Shown here one piece after another: positions 8,690-17,930 of a stretch of 64,000 nucleotides of DNA. Made by a program: the position numbers and the translations under genes. The notes beneath the pieces are model-generated. The model searched no databases and was not told the DNA's origin. It worked only from the letters and a program-made list of their open reading frames with translations. Position 1 is the stretch's first letter, and each line of letters begins with the position of its first letter. Source of the stretch: Pseudosporangium ferrugineum (GTDB lineage: Bacteria; Actinomycetota; Actinomycetes; Mycobacteriales; Micromonosporaceae); the NCBI RefSeq assembly GCF_003002065.1, contig NZ_PVZG01000004.1, positions 248,001 to 312,000 of the forward strand, read 5' to 3'.

Positions 8690-11600
8690 ATGGCTGGTCA
8701 GCTCGATTCCGCTCTCTCCTCGGCCGAGCAACGGCTGTGGTTCCAGTGGCAGCTGCGGCCCGGCGGCAGCGAGTACAACACGCCGATGGCGTACCGGCTG
8801 ACCGGCCGCCTGGACGTGCCGGCGCTGCGGCGCGCGGTGGACCGGCTGGCCGCCCGCCACGACGTCCTGCGCACCCGTTTCCCCGCGATCGACGGCGTCA
8901 CGCGGCACGTCGAGGAGCCGGGCCCGGTGCCGTGGACCGTCACCGATCTGCGGACGGAGGCCGCCGGCGAGCGCGAGCGCCGGCTGGCCGACGCCCTGCG
9001 CCGGTCGGTGAACCGCCCGTTCGATCTGGTCCACGGGCCGGTGTTCCGGGCGGAACTGTTCCAGGTGGACAGTGAACAGCACGTGCTGCTGCTGGTCTTC
9101 CACCACATCGCCGTCGACGGCTGGTCCCTGGACATCATCGCCCGGGATCTGCGCGCCGGGTACCTGTCGGCCGGAGATCCGTCGGCCGAGGACCATGCGG
9201 CCGAGGACCAGCCGGCCGGCCGGTACACCGACCACGTCGCGGCGGAGCGGGAGATGCTGGCCGGTCCGCGTCCGGGCGCCGCGGTCGGTTTCTGGCGTAC
9301 GGAGCTGGCCGGCGCACCGGCGGGGCTGTCCCTGCCCGCGGACCGCCCGCCGCCACGCAACCCGGGCCCCGGCGCGGACGCCTACCCGTTCACGCTGCCC
9401 GCGAGCGTCCGCGACTCGGTGCGGGCGGTGATCGGCGCCCATCGGGTGACGCCGTTCCTGACCATGCTCACCGCGTGGGCGGTCGCGCTGGCGACGACGA
9501 CGGGGACGGACGACGTGGTGATCGGCATCCCGGCCACCGGACGGACCAGCATGGACGCCGAGCGCACGGTCGGGCTGTTCGTCAACATGCTGCCGCTGCG
9601 GGTCCGCGTGGACCGCCGCGAGACCTTCGCCGGGCTGCTGCGGCAGGTGCGGGAGTCGTTCCTGGCCGCGTACGAGTACGAGGACTTCCCGTTCCAGCGC
9701 CTCGTGGAGGAGCTCGCCCCGCCGCGCACCGGTAACCGGCATCCGTTGTTCCAGGCGGTCTTCAGCTACCAGGACCGCCGTCCCGACGAGTTCGCCCTGC
9801 CCGGGCTGACCACCGAGCGGCTGTCCTTCCCCACCGAGACCGCCAAGTACGAGATCACGCTGGACGCCGAGTGGGGCCCGGACCACGCCGCCGGGTCGAT
9901 CGGCTACCAGTCGGAGGTCGTCGACGCCGGCGTCGCGACGCTGCTGGCCGGCCGCTTCACGCAGGTCCTGGCGGCGGGGACCGCCGAACCGGACCGGCCG
10001 CTCGACGAGCTGCCGCTGGTGCCGGCCGGCGAGACGGAGACGCTGCTCGGCCTGGACGGCGGGCCGGTGGTCGCGACCGAGCCGGTGCACCTTTCGGTAC
10101 GCCGGCACGCGAAGCAACGCCCGGACACGGCGGCGGTCCGCGACGGCGACCGTACGCTCACCTACGCGCAGCTGGACGCGGCCGCGACGCGGCTGGCCGG
10201 CGACCTGGCCGAGGCCGGCGTGCCCGACGACGCCGTGGTGGCCGTGTGCCTGCCGCGCAGCCCCGACCTGGTCACCGCGGCTCTCGGCGTGCTGTACGCC
10301 GGCGCGGCCTACCTGCCGCTCGATCCCGCGCACCCGGTCCGCCGCCGCGCCGCGGTCCTCGAGGGAGCCGGCCCGGTGGCCGCCGTCATCACCGACGCGG
10401 AGCACGCCGGCGACTTCCCCGGCCGTACGGTCGTCATGGTGCCGCCGGACGGCGACGCCCGGAGCCCCGGCGGACCGGCCCCGCGCGTCGGGGACCGCGC
10501 CTACCTCATCTTCACCTCGGGCTCGACCGGCCGCCCGAAGGGTGTGGTGGCCGGCCACGCGTCCCTGGCGAACCTGGCCGCCTGGTACCGCTCCCTCGCG
10601 GGCCTGGGTCCCGGGGAAACCGCCTCGCTGGTGGCCGCGCCGGGCTTCGACGCGTCCGCGCTGGAGCTGTGGGGCGCCCTGGCCGCCGGTGCCACGCTCG
10701 ACATCCCCGACCGGGAGACCGTGCTGTCCCCCGCCGGCCTGCGGGACTGGCTGGTGCACCGGCGCATCGCCCTGGCCTGCCTGCCCACCCCGCTGGCCGA
10801 GCGGGTCCTGGATCTGCCGTGGCCCGGGGAGGTCACGCTGCGCGCGTTGCTGGCCGGCGGCGACCGGCTGCGCCACCCGGCCCCGCCCGGCCTGCCGTTC
10901 CGGTTCATCAACGGCTACGGCCCGACCGAGAGCACCGTCGCGGCCACCTGCGCGACCGTCGAACCCGGCGACGACCGGGCGCCGGCGATCGGCCGGCCCA
11001 TCCCGGGGGTACGCGCCGTCGTGCTCGACCGCGACCTGCGGCTCACCCCGGCCGGTCTGGTCGGCGAGCTGTACCTGGGCGGCCCGGCGCTCGCGCTCGG
11101 CTACGCGGGCGGCACGGGCGCCACCGCCGACCGGTTCGTGCCCGATCCGTACGGCCCGCCCGGCGCGCGCCTGTACCGGACCGGCGACCTGGTCCGCCTG
11201 CGTACCGACCGGATGCTGCACTTCGTCGGCCGCTCCGACACGCAGCTGAAGGTGCGCGGCTTCCGCATCGAGCCGGCCGAGATCGAGACCGCGCTGCGCG
11301 GGCGTCCGGGCGTGGCGGACGCGGTCGTGAGCGTCGAGCCGGGCGCCACCGGCGAGGGCGTGCTCACCGCGTACCTGGTGCCGGACGGCGGCGCGGTGCC
11401 CGAGCCCGCGAACCTGCGGCGGCATCTGGCCGAGGTGGTGCCGCAGTACATGGTCCCGGCGCGCTACCTCACCGTGCCGCGGTGGCCGCTGACCCCGAAC
11501 GGCAAGCTCGACCGTACGGCGCTGAGCCGCGAAGCCCGCGAACTGAGCGACCACCGGCCGGGGCGGACCGGCCCGCAGAGCCCGCTGGAACGGATGGTGG

Positions 11601-11899
11601 CGCGGGTCTGGGCGCAGGTGCTGGGGCACGACGCCATCACCGCGGACGACAACTTCTTCGACCTCGGCGGCCACTCCCTGCAGCTGATGACGGTCCGCGA
11701 CCGGCTGTCCGAGCAGCTGAGCCGGCCGCTGCCGATCGTCGCCCTGTACGAACACCCGACCGTGCGCGCCCTGGCCCGTCACCTCGACGCGGCCGCGCCC
11801 CGCACCGAACCGGACCGCGCCGTGGTGCGGGAGTCGCAGGCCGGCCTGCTCCGGCTGGCCTCCCTGCGCACGGCCCGCGGCGGAAGGAGCTCACGATGA
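8690..11899 (+). CDS. Non-ribosomal peptide synthetase module (C-A-PCP)
   Basis: A 1069-residue single module. The ATG at 8690 follows GAGGGG; an upstream in-frame start at 8552 gives a tail unlike C domains and is rejected. The condensation domain begins almost at once (SSAEQRLWFQWQL) and keeps HHIAVDG (138-144). The adenylation domain carries TSGSTGRPKG (609-618), FDASALELW in the pocket region, YRTGD (829) and NGKLD (937). The carrier has LGGHSL with Ser996. The stop overlaps the PKS start (ATGA), so the peptidyl intermediate is presumably passed to that KS. The C-terminal tail after the carrier is basic and short and may act as a docking segment; that is a guess. The substrate is not assigned. 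Confidence 0.95.
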   Translation: MAGQLDSALSSAEQRLWFQWQLRPGGSEYNTPMAYRLTGRLDVPALRRAVDRLAARHDVLRTRFPAIDGVTRHVEEPGPVPWTVTDLRTEAAGERERRLADALRRSVNRPFDLVHGPVFRAELFQVDSEQHVLLLVFHHIAVDGWSLDIIARDLRAGYLSAGDPSAEDHAAEDQPAGRYTDHVAAEREMLAGPRPGAAVGFWRTELAGAPAGLSLPADRPPPRNPGPGADAYPFTLPASVRDSVRAVIGAHRVTPFLTMLTAWAVALATTTGTDDVVIGIPATGRTSMDAERTVGLFVNMLPLRVRVDRRETFAGLLRQVRESFLAAYEYEDFPFQRLVEELAPPRTGNRHPLFQAVFSYQDRRPDEFALPGLTTERLSFPTETAKYEITLDAEWGPDHAAGSIGYQSEVVDAGVATLLAGRFTQVLAAGTAEPDRPLDELPLVPAGETETLLGLDGGPVVATEPVHLSVRRHAKQRPDTAAVRDGDRTLTYAQLDAAATRLAGDLAEAGVPDDAVVAVCLPRSPDLVTAALGVLYAGAAYLPLDPAHPVRRRAAVLEGAGPVAAVITDAEHAGDFPGRTVVMVPPDGDARSPGGPAPRVGDRAYLIFTSGSTGRPKGVVAGHASLANLAAWYRSLAGLGPGETASLVAAPGFDASALELWGALAAGATLDIPDRETVLSPAGLRDWLVHRRIALACLPTPLAERVLDLPWPGEVTLRALLAGGDRLRHPAPPGLPFRFINGYGPTESTVAATCATVEPGDDRAPAIGRPIPGVRAVVLDRDLRLTPAGLVGELYLGGPALALGYAGGTGATADRFVPDPYGPPGARLYRTGDLVRLRTDRMLHFVGRSDTQLKVRGFRIEPAEIETALRGRPGVADAVVSVEPGATGEGVLTAYLVPDGGAVPEPANLRRHLAEVVPQYMVPARYLTVPRWPLTPNGKLDRTALSREARELSDHRPGRTGPQSPLERMVARVWAQVLGHDAITADDNFFDLGGHSLQLMTVRDRLSEQLSRPLPIVALYEHPTVRALARHLDAAAPRTEPDRAVVRESQAGLLRLASLRTARGGRSSR

Positions 11900-14820
11900 A
11901 CGACCCGACGGTGCACCCGGCGAGCCTCGCGATCGTCGGCATGGCCTGCCGGTTCCCCGGCGCCGACACCCCGGAGAAGTTCTGGGCGAACATCGAGGCG
12001 GGCGTCGATTCCGTACGCCCGTTCACCGACGAGGAACTCGACCGGTGGTCCGGCGGCGCCGAGCGGCCGGCCGACCCGCGGTACGTCAACCGGCACGGCG
12101 TGGTCGACGGGGTGGGCGACTTCGACGCCGGCTTCTTCGGATACACGAGCCGCGACGCCACGATGCTGAACCCCGAGCAGCGCCTCTTCCTCGAATGCTC
12201 CTGGGAGGCGCTGGAGCGGGCCGGCTACGACCCGGCGAACGTGCCGGGAGTCGTCGGGGTCTACGGCGGCGCGGCCCGCAACGGCTACGGGAACATCGTC
12301 CGCGAGCACCGGTTCGCCGGCGCCGACGAGTTCGCGGTCAACCTCGCCAACGATCCCGAGCACCTCTGCTCGCGGGTGGCGTACAAGCTCGGGCTGACCG
12401 GGCCCGCGGTGGCGGTCATGTCGGTCTGCTCGACCTCGCTGGTCGCTGTGCACGAGGCGGGCCTGGCGCTGCTGGCGGGCGACTGCGACACGGCGCTGGC
12501 CGGCGGGGTCAGCATCCAGCTGCCGCGGCGCGGGTACTGGTTCCAGGAGAACGGGGTGATGTCGCCGGAGGGGCGGTGCCGGGCGTTCGACGCCGGCGCC
12601 GCGGGCATCGTCGCCGGCGACGGCGCGGGCGTGGTGGTGCTGCGCCGGCTGGCGGACGCGCTCGACGACGGCGACCCGGTGCTCGCGGTCGTGCGCGGCA
12701 GCGCGGTGAACAACGACGGCCGGCGGCGGCCCGGGTTCACCGCGCCGAGTGTGCAGGGCCAGAGCGAGGTCGTCCGCGCGGCGCACGCGGTCGCGGGGGT
12801 CAGCCCGGCGTCCATCGGCTACGTCGAGGCGCACGGCACGGGCACCCCGGTCGGCGACCCGATCGAGATCTCCGCGCTGACCGACGCGTTCGGCGCCGCG
12901 GACCTGCCGCCGGGCAGCATCCCGATCGGCTCGGTGAAGACCAACATCGGCCACACCGACACCGCGGCGGGAGCCGCCAGCCTGATCAAGACGGTGATGA
13001 TGCTGCGGCACCGCCGGATCGCGCCGAGCCTGGGCTTCGACGCGCCGAATCCGGAGATCGACTTCGCCGCCACGCCGTTCGCGGTGGCGACGCAGAGCCG
13101 CCCCTGGGAGTCGCCCGGCCGGCCGCGGCGGGCCGGGGTGAGCTCGTTCGGCATCGGCGGCGTGAACGCGCACGCGGTGCTCGAGGAGGCGCCGGAGCGG
13201 CCCGGACGCGGGCCGGTATCGACGCGGCCCGAGCTGTTCGTGCTCTCCGCCCGCACACCCGAGGCCCTGACCACGATGGCCGGAAACCTGCTCGACCACC
13301 TGAGCCGCCACCCCGGCGAGCGACCGGACGAGGTGGCCCGGACCCTGCAGACCGGCCGGCACGCGTTCGGCTACCGGGGGCATCTGGTGTGGCCGCCGGC
13401 CCCCGGGACGCAGCCGCGGTTCCACCGCTCGCCGGCGCCCGCCGGCGACCCGACCGTCGCGTTCCTGCTGCCCGGGCAGGGTTCGCTGCGGCCCGGCATG
13501 ACGCGCCAGCTGTACGACGAGGTGCCCGGCTTCCGCGCGGTGCTGGACGAGTGCTGCGAGCTGTTCCGCCCGGTCCTCGGCGCCGACCTGCGCGAGCTGC
13601 TCTATTCCGCCGATCCCGGCGCCGCCGGGGAGGCTCTGGAACGCATCGAGTACGCCCAGCCGGCCCTCTTCGCCATCGACTACGCCATCGCCCGCACCTG
13701 GACGGACCAGGGCGTCGTACCCGGGGCGATGATCGGTCACAGCCTCGGCGAGCTGGTGGCGGCGTGCCTGGCCGGCGTCCTGACGCTGCCCGACGCGGTC
13801 GCGACGATCGGCCTGCGCGCCGCCGTGCTCGCCGGGATGCCGCCCGGGGCGATGCTGGCGGTGTCGCTGCCCGACGAGCGGGTGCGCGAGCTGGTCGACG
13901 GCGAGACCCTCGGCCTCGCCGCGATCAACGGCCCCCAGCAGTGCGTGGTGGCCGGCACTCCGGAGCGCGTGGCCGAGCTGGCCGCGCGGTTGCGGGAGCA
14001 GGGGGTGCACAGCCGTCCGGTGGCGGCCGGCGGCGCGTACCACACCCCGCTGATGGACCCGGCGGTGGACAAGTTCCGCGGCCACCTGGCAGCCGTCACG
14101 CTGCGGCCGCCGTCCATCCCGTACGTGTCCACCATCTCCGGTGACTGGATCACCGACGCGCAGGCCACCGACCCGGACTTCTGGGCGCGGCAGCTGAGCA
14201 GCCCGGTGCTGTTCGAGCCGGCGCTGCGCACGTTGCTCGCCACGACCGCGGACGGCGTCCTGCTGGAGACCGGCCCGGGTCAGGCGCTCAGCTCGATGGC
14301 CACCCTGCGGCCGAAGGAGTCCCGGCGCCGCGCCCTGCCCTCGCTGGGCGATGTCACCAAGGCCGGCGACGAGGTCGGGGCGCTGCTGAACACGGCCGGG
14401 CAGCTGTGGCAGGCCGGCGTGCCGGTCGACTGGCGGCGCCGGCACCCGGAGCAGCCGGTTCCCCGGGTGACGCTGCCGACGTACCCGTTCCAACGGCAGA
14501 CCCACCTGGTGTTCCCGCCGCACGAACCGGCCGCGGCACCGCGTCGCGACGCGGCACCGGAGCCGCCGGCGGCGGCACCGGGACCGGTACGGCAGCGGAT
14601 CCTCCTGATGTTCCAGCAGATCCTCGGTTGCGACGAGCAGCTCGACGACCCGCACTTCTTCGAGCAGGGTGGCGACTCGCTGACCGCGATGCAGCTGACC
14701 ACCCTGCTCGACGAGGCGTTCGGGGTGGCACCGCCGCTGGAGACGGTGTTCGACGCGCCGACGGTGAGCGAGCTGTCCGCGATCGTCGAGCGGCTCACCG
14801 CACGCCCGGAGCCGGCATGA
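11896..14820 (+). CDS. Type I polyketide synthase module (KS-AT-ACP, no reductive domains)
   Basis: A 974-residue minimal extension module within the NRPS line. The KS starts at once (LAIVGMACRFPG). Its nucleophile motif is SVCSTSL with Cys178, not the common TACSSSL; the histidines are present in EAHGTGTPVGDP (His313) and KTNIGHT (His353). The AT has GHSLGE (Ser616) and a GAYHTPLMD segment (His716) instead of the usual HAFH or YASH, so its extender cannot be read with confidence. The ACP is GGDSL with Ser928. KR, DH and ER are absent, so the beta-keto group should survive. The neighbouring methoxymalonyl-ACP cassette suggests that this AT uses that extender. The overlap with the next gene is ATGA. 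Confidence 0.94.
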   Translation: MNDPTVHPASLAIVGMACRFPGADTPEKFWANIEAGVDSVRPFTDEELDRWSGGAERPADPRYVNRHGVVDGVGDFDAGFFGYTSRDATMLNPEQRLFLECSWEALERAGYDPANVPGVVGVYGGAARNGYGNIVREHRFAGADEFAVNLANDPEHLCSRVAYKLGLTGPAVAVMSVCSTSLVAVHEAGLALLAGDCDTALAGGVSIQLPRRGYWFQENGVMSPEGRCRAFDAGAAGIVAGDGAGVVVLRRLADALDDGDPVLAVVRGSAVNNDGRRRPGFTAPSVQGQSEVVRAAHAVAGVSPASIGYVEAHGTGTPVGDPIEISALTDAFGAADLPPGSIPIGSVKTNIGHTDTAAGAASLIKTVMMLRHRRIAPSLGFDAPNPEIDFAATPFAVATQSRPWESPGRPRRAGVSSFGIGGVNAHAVLEEAPERPGRGPVSTRPELFVLSARTPEALTTMAGNLLDHLSRHPGERPDEVARTLQTGRHAFGYRGHLVWPPAPGTQPRFHRSPAPAGDPTVAFLLPGQGSLRPGMTRQLYDEVPGFRAVLDECCELFRPVLGADLRELLYSADPGAAGEALERIEYAQPALFAIDYAIARTWTDQGVVPGAMIGHSLGELVAACLAGVLTLPDAVATIGLRAAVLAGMPPGAMLAVSLPDERVRELVDGETLGLAAINGPQQCVVAGTPERVAELAARLREQGVHSRPVAAGGAYHTPLMDPAVDKFRGHLAAVTLRPPSIPYVSTISGDWITDAQATDPDFWARQLSSPVLFEPALRTLLATTADGVLLETGPGQALSSMATLRPKESRRRALPSLGDVTKAGDEVGALLNTAGQLWQAGVPVDWRRRHPEQPVPRVTLPTYPFQRQTHLVFPPHEPAAAPRRDAAPEPPAAAPGPVRQRILLMFQQILGCDEQLDDPHFFEQGGDSLTAMQLTTLLDEAFGVAPPLETVFDAPTVSELSAIVERLTARPEPA

Positions 14821-17800
14821 CGGCCGGCGGCGCCCGGCTGCGGCCGGCCTCCCAGGCGCAGCGCCGGCTGTGGTTCCTCGACGAGCTCGCTCCGGGGAAC
14901 ACGGCGTACACGGTGTCGCTGCCGTTGCGGCTGCGCGGCCGGCTGGACGAGGACGCGCTGCGGCGGGCCCTGAGCGGTACGGTCGCCCGGCACGAGACGC
15001 TGCGTACCACCTTCCACCTCGTCGAGGGCGAGCTGTGCCAGCGGGTGGAGCCGGCGCAGCCGTTCGACCTGACGGTGCGCGACCTCACCGCGGTGCCGCG
15101 GGCCGGGCGGGACGCGGCGGCGGTCGCGCTCGCCGACGAGCAGACGGGCCGGCCCTTCCGGCTGGACCGGGGGCCGCTGCTGCGGGTGGTGCTCGGCCGC
15201 TTCGACGACGAGGACCACGTCCTGTGCCTGCTGTGCCACCACATCGTCTGCGACGGGCAGTCGATGGGCATCCTGTTCGCCGAGCTGTCGGCGCGCTACC
15301 GGGGCGACGCCGCGTCCCTTCCCCCGCTGCCGATCCAGTTCGGCGATCACGCCGAGGCGGAACGCGAGCGGCTGGACGGCACGAGCCTGCGCAAGTCGCT
15401 GAAGCGCTGGCGTGACGTGCTCGACGGCGCGCCGGAGCTGCTGGAGCTGCCGTCGAGCCGCAGCCGCCCGGCGGTGCAGGGCTACGCGGCGGACTCGGTG
15501 GCGTCGCCGATCGACGCGCGGGTGTGGGCCGGCGTGCAGCGGGTCGCGCGGGAGCATCGCGTCAGCGGCTACATGGCGCTGCTGGCGGCGTACGCGGCCC
15601 TGCTGTCCCGGCTGACCGGGAGCGACGACCTGGTGATCGGCTCGCCCAGCGCGGGCCGCGGGCGGCGCGAGCTCGAGCCGCTGATCGGCATGTTCGTCAA
15701 CACCCTGCCCCTGCGCATCGACCTGCGCGGGACCCCGAGCTATGCGGACCTGCTGCGCCGGGTACGGCGGACGACGCTGGACGCCCTCGCCGATCAGCAC
15801 GTCCCGCTCGAGATGATCATCAACGAGCTGCAGCCGAGCCGGGCCACCAGCTACGACCCCCTGTTCCAGACGACGTTCGCGCTGGAACCCCCGCTGCCGC
15901 GGCCGGCGTTCGCCGGTGTGGAGGTCGAGGTGGTGGCCGCCGGACAGCCGGACACGTACACCGACCTACGGCTGGACGTACGCGCCGAGGGCGACGCGGC
16001 GGTCGCCTCGTTCCGCTACCGCACCGAGCTCTTCGACCGCGAGGACGTACGCCGCCTGGCCGGGCAGTACCAGCGCGTCCTCGCGGCGGTCGTCGCCGAC
16101 CCGGGCCTCACCGTGGACGACCTGGAACTGCTCGACCCGGAGGAACGCAGGATCACGCTGCACGAGTGGAGCCGCTCGGCGCCGGCGTCCGCCTGGGAGC
16201 AGCCCGTCCACGAAGGGATCCGGGGGCAGGCGGCCCGCGACCCGGCGGCCCCGGCCCTGGTGGACGGGGACGCGACGCTGACCTACGGCGACCTGGTCCG
16301 CCGGGCGGACCGGCTGTCGCGGGTCCTGGTGGCACACGGCGCCGGACGCGACGAACCGGTCGCGCTGTGCCTGCCCCGCGGGGCCGAGCTCGTGGTGGCC
16401 GTCCTCGGCGTCCTCGGCGCCGGCGCGGCCTTCATGCCGCTGGCGACCGACGACCCGCCGAACCGGCTGAGCGACATGGTCCGGCACGCGGGCGCGACGC
16501 TGGTGCTGACCGGCGACGAGCACGCCGCGACCTTCCGCGAGTGCGGTGCCACCGTCGTCCGGACGGACGCGGAGGATCCCGGCCCGTCGGTGCCGGCGCT
16601 GCCCGGCGTCGCCGCCGGCGATCTCGCGTACGTCCTGCACACCTCCGGCTCGACCGGCACCCCGAAGCCCGTGGCCGTGCCGCACGGGGGCCTGGCCAAC
16701 CGGATCGCCCACCTGCGGCGCAGCCAGGAGCTGGTGCCCGGCGACCGGGCGCTGTACAAGACGCCGTACACGTTCGACGTGTCGGTGGAGGAGCTCCTGC
16801 TGCCGCTGAGCGACGGCGCGACGGTGGTGGTGGCCCGGCCCGGCGGCCACCGCGACCCCGCCTACCTCGCGGACCTGATCGAGCGCACCGGCGTGACCAC
16901 GGTCAACTTCGTCCCGCCGCTGCTGGAGGCGTTCCTGGCCGAGCCGGGCGCGCGGCGGTGCCGGAGCCTGCGCCGGATCCTCTGCAACGGTCAGGCGCTG
17001 ACCGCCGACCTCCGCGACACCTGCCTGCGGGTGCTCCCGGGGGCGCGGCTGTTCAACTTCTACGGCCCCACCGAGGCGTCCATCGCGGTCACCGAATGGG
17101 AGTGCCGTCCCGGCGACCGGGCCATCCCGGTGCCGATCGGGCGGCCGATGCCCGGCGCCGAGACGTACGTCCTGGACGCGCGCCTGCGGCCGGTGCCGGC
17201 GGGCTCCCCCGGTGAGCTGTTCCTGGGTGGCGAGCCGCTGGCCCGCGGTTACCTGGGCCGGCCGGAGCTGACCGCCGACCGGTTCGTGCCGCACCCCTTC
17301 GCCGCCGGCCGGCGCCTGTACCGCACCGGCGACGTGGTCCGGTGGCGCCGCGACGGGATCCTCGAGTATCTCGGCCGCAACGACCGCCAGCTCAAGGTGC
17401 GTGGCATCCGGGTCGAGCCGGACGAGGTCGCGAGCGTCCTGCGCCGTCACCCGGGCGTCCGCGAGGCGGTGGTCACGGTGGGAACGGCGGGGCTGGTCGC
17501 GTACGTGGTGTCGGACGAGCCGGCGGCCTCCGTCCTGGAGCACGCCCGCGCGTGGCTGCCCCGCCACCTGGTCCCGGCGGGGATCGCCGCGGTGCCGGCC
17601 ATCCCGCTGACCGCGAGCGGCAAGACGGACTTCGGCGCCCTCCCGGAGGTGCTGCCGGAGGGACGGGGTGAGGCGCGCGCCCCGCGGAACCCGGCCGAGC
17701 GCACGCTGATCGAGATCTGGCGGTCGCTGCTCAGCACCGGCGAACTCGGCATCGAGGAAGACGTCTTCACCCTCGGCGCCGACTCGCTCACGAGCATCCG

Positions 17801-17930
17801 GGTCGTGCAGCGCGCCCGGGCGGCCGGCCTCGACCTGTCCGTCGAGGACGTCTTCCGCGGTCCCAGCGTCGCCGAGCAGGCCGCCGCCGCGTTGCGCCGG
17901 GCGGCGGGTCCGGAAGGGAGAGAGGCGTGA
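14817..17930 (+). CDS. Non-ribosomal peptide synthetase module (C-A-PCP), terminal carrier
   Basis: A 1037-residue module. The C domain has HHIVCDG (141-147) and should condense an amino acid with the upstream beta-ketoacyl chain. The A domain has TSGSTGTPKP (609-618), where the usual Gly is Pro, FDVSVEELL in the pocket, YRTGD (835) and SGKTD in place of NGKxD; Lys936 is kept. The carrier is LGADSL with Ser990. The protein ends soon after, with no thioesterase, reductase or terminal condensation domain. Release must therefore use a separate enzyme, spontaneous cyclisation, or another subunit outside the window. The start overlaps the PKS (ATGA), and the end overlaps the oxidoreductase (GTGA). 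Confidence 0.94.
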   Translation: MTAGGARLRPASQAQRRLWFLDELAPGNTAYTVSLPLRLRGRLDEDALRRALSGTVARHETLRTTFHLVEGELCQRVEPAQPFDLTVRDLTAVPRAGRDAAAVALADEQTGRPFRLDRGPLLRVVLGRFDDEDHVLCLLCHHIVCDGQSMGILFAELSARYRGDAASLPPLPIQFGDHAEAERERLDGTSLRKSLKRWRDVLDGAPELLELPSSRSRPAVQGYAADSVASPIDARVWAGVQRVAREHRVSGYMALLAAYAALLSRLTGSDDLVIGSPSAGRGRRELEPLIGMFVNTLPLRIDLRGTPSYADLLRRVRRTTLDALADQHVPLEMIINELQPSRATSYDPLFQTTFALEPPLPRPAFAGVEVEVVAAGQPDTYTDLRLDVRAEGDAAVASFRYRTELFDREDVRRLAGQYQRVLAAVVADPGLTVDDLELLDPEERRITLHEWSRSAPASAWEQPVHEGIRGQAARDPAAPALVDGDATLTYGDLVRRADRLSRVLVAHGAGRDEPVALCLPRGAELVVAVLGVLGAGAAFMPLATDDPPNRLSDMVRHAGATLVLTGDEHAATFRECGATVVRTDAEDPGPSVPALPGVAAGDLAYVLHTSGSTGTPKPVAVPHGGLANRIAHLRRSQELVPGDRALYKTPYTFDVSVEELLLPLSDGATVVVARPGGHRDPAYLADLIERTGVTTVNFVPPLLEAFLAEPGARRCRSLRRILCNGQALTADLRDTCLRVLPGARLFNFYGPTEASIAVTEWECRPGDRAIPVPIGRPMPGAETYVLDARLRPVPAGSPGELFLGGEPLARGYLGRPELTADRFVPHPFAAGRRLYRTGDVVRWRRDGILEYLGRNDRQLKVRGIRVEPDEVASVLRRHPGVREAVVTVGTAGLVAYVVSDEPAASVLEHARAWLPRHLVPAGIAAVPAIPLTASGKTDFGALPEVLPEGRGEARAPRNPAERTLIEIWRSLLSTGELGIEEDVFTLGADSLTSIRVVQRARAAGLDLSVEDVFRGPSVAEQAAAALRRAAGPEGREA

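Noticed and set aside
9871..11895. Forward open frame fused in frame upstream of the KS-AT-ACP protein
   Set aside because: It is the wrong-frame reading of the NRPS A and PCP domains; the PKS starts at ATG 11896 by ATGA overlap.
8681..14655. Long reverse-strand open frames opposite the NRPS and KS-AT-ACP genes
   Set aside because: Same shadow effect; no recognisable motifs, and the forward frame encodes complete catalytic domains with correct spacing.
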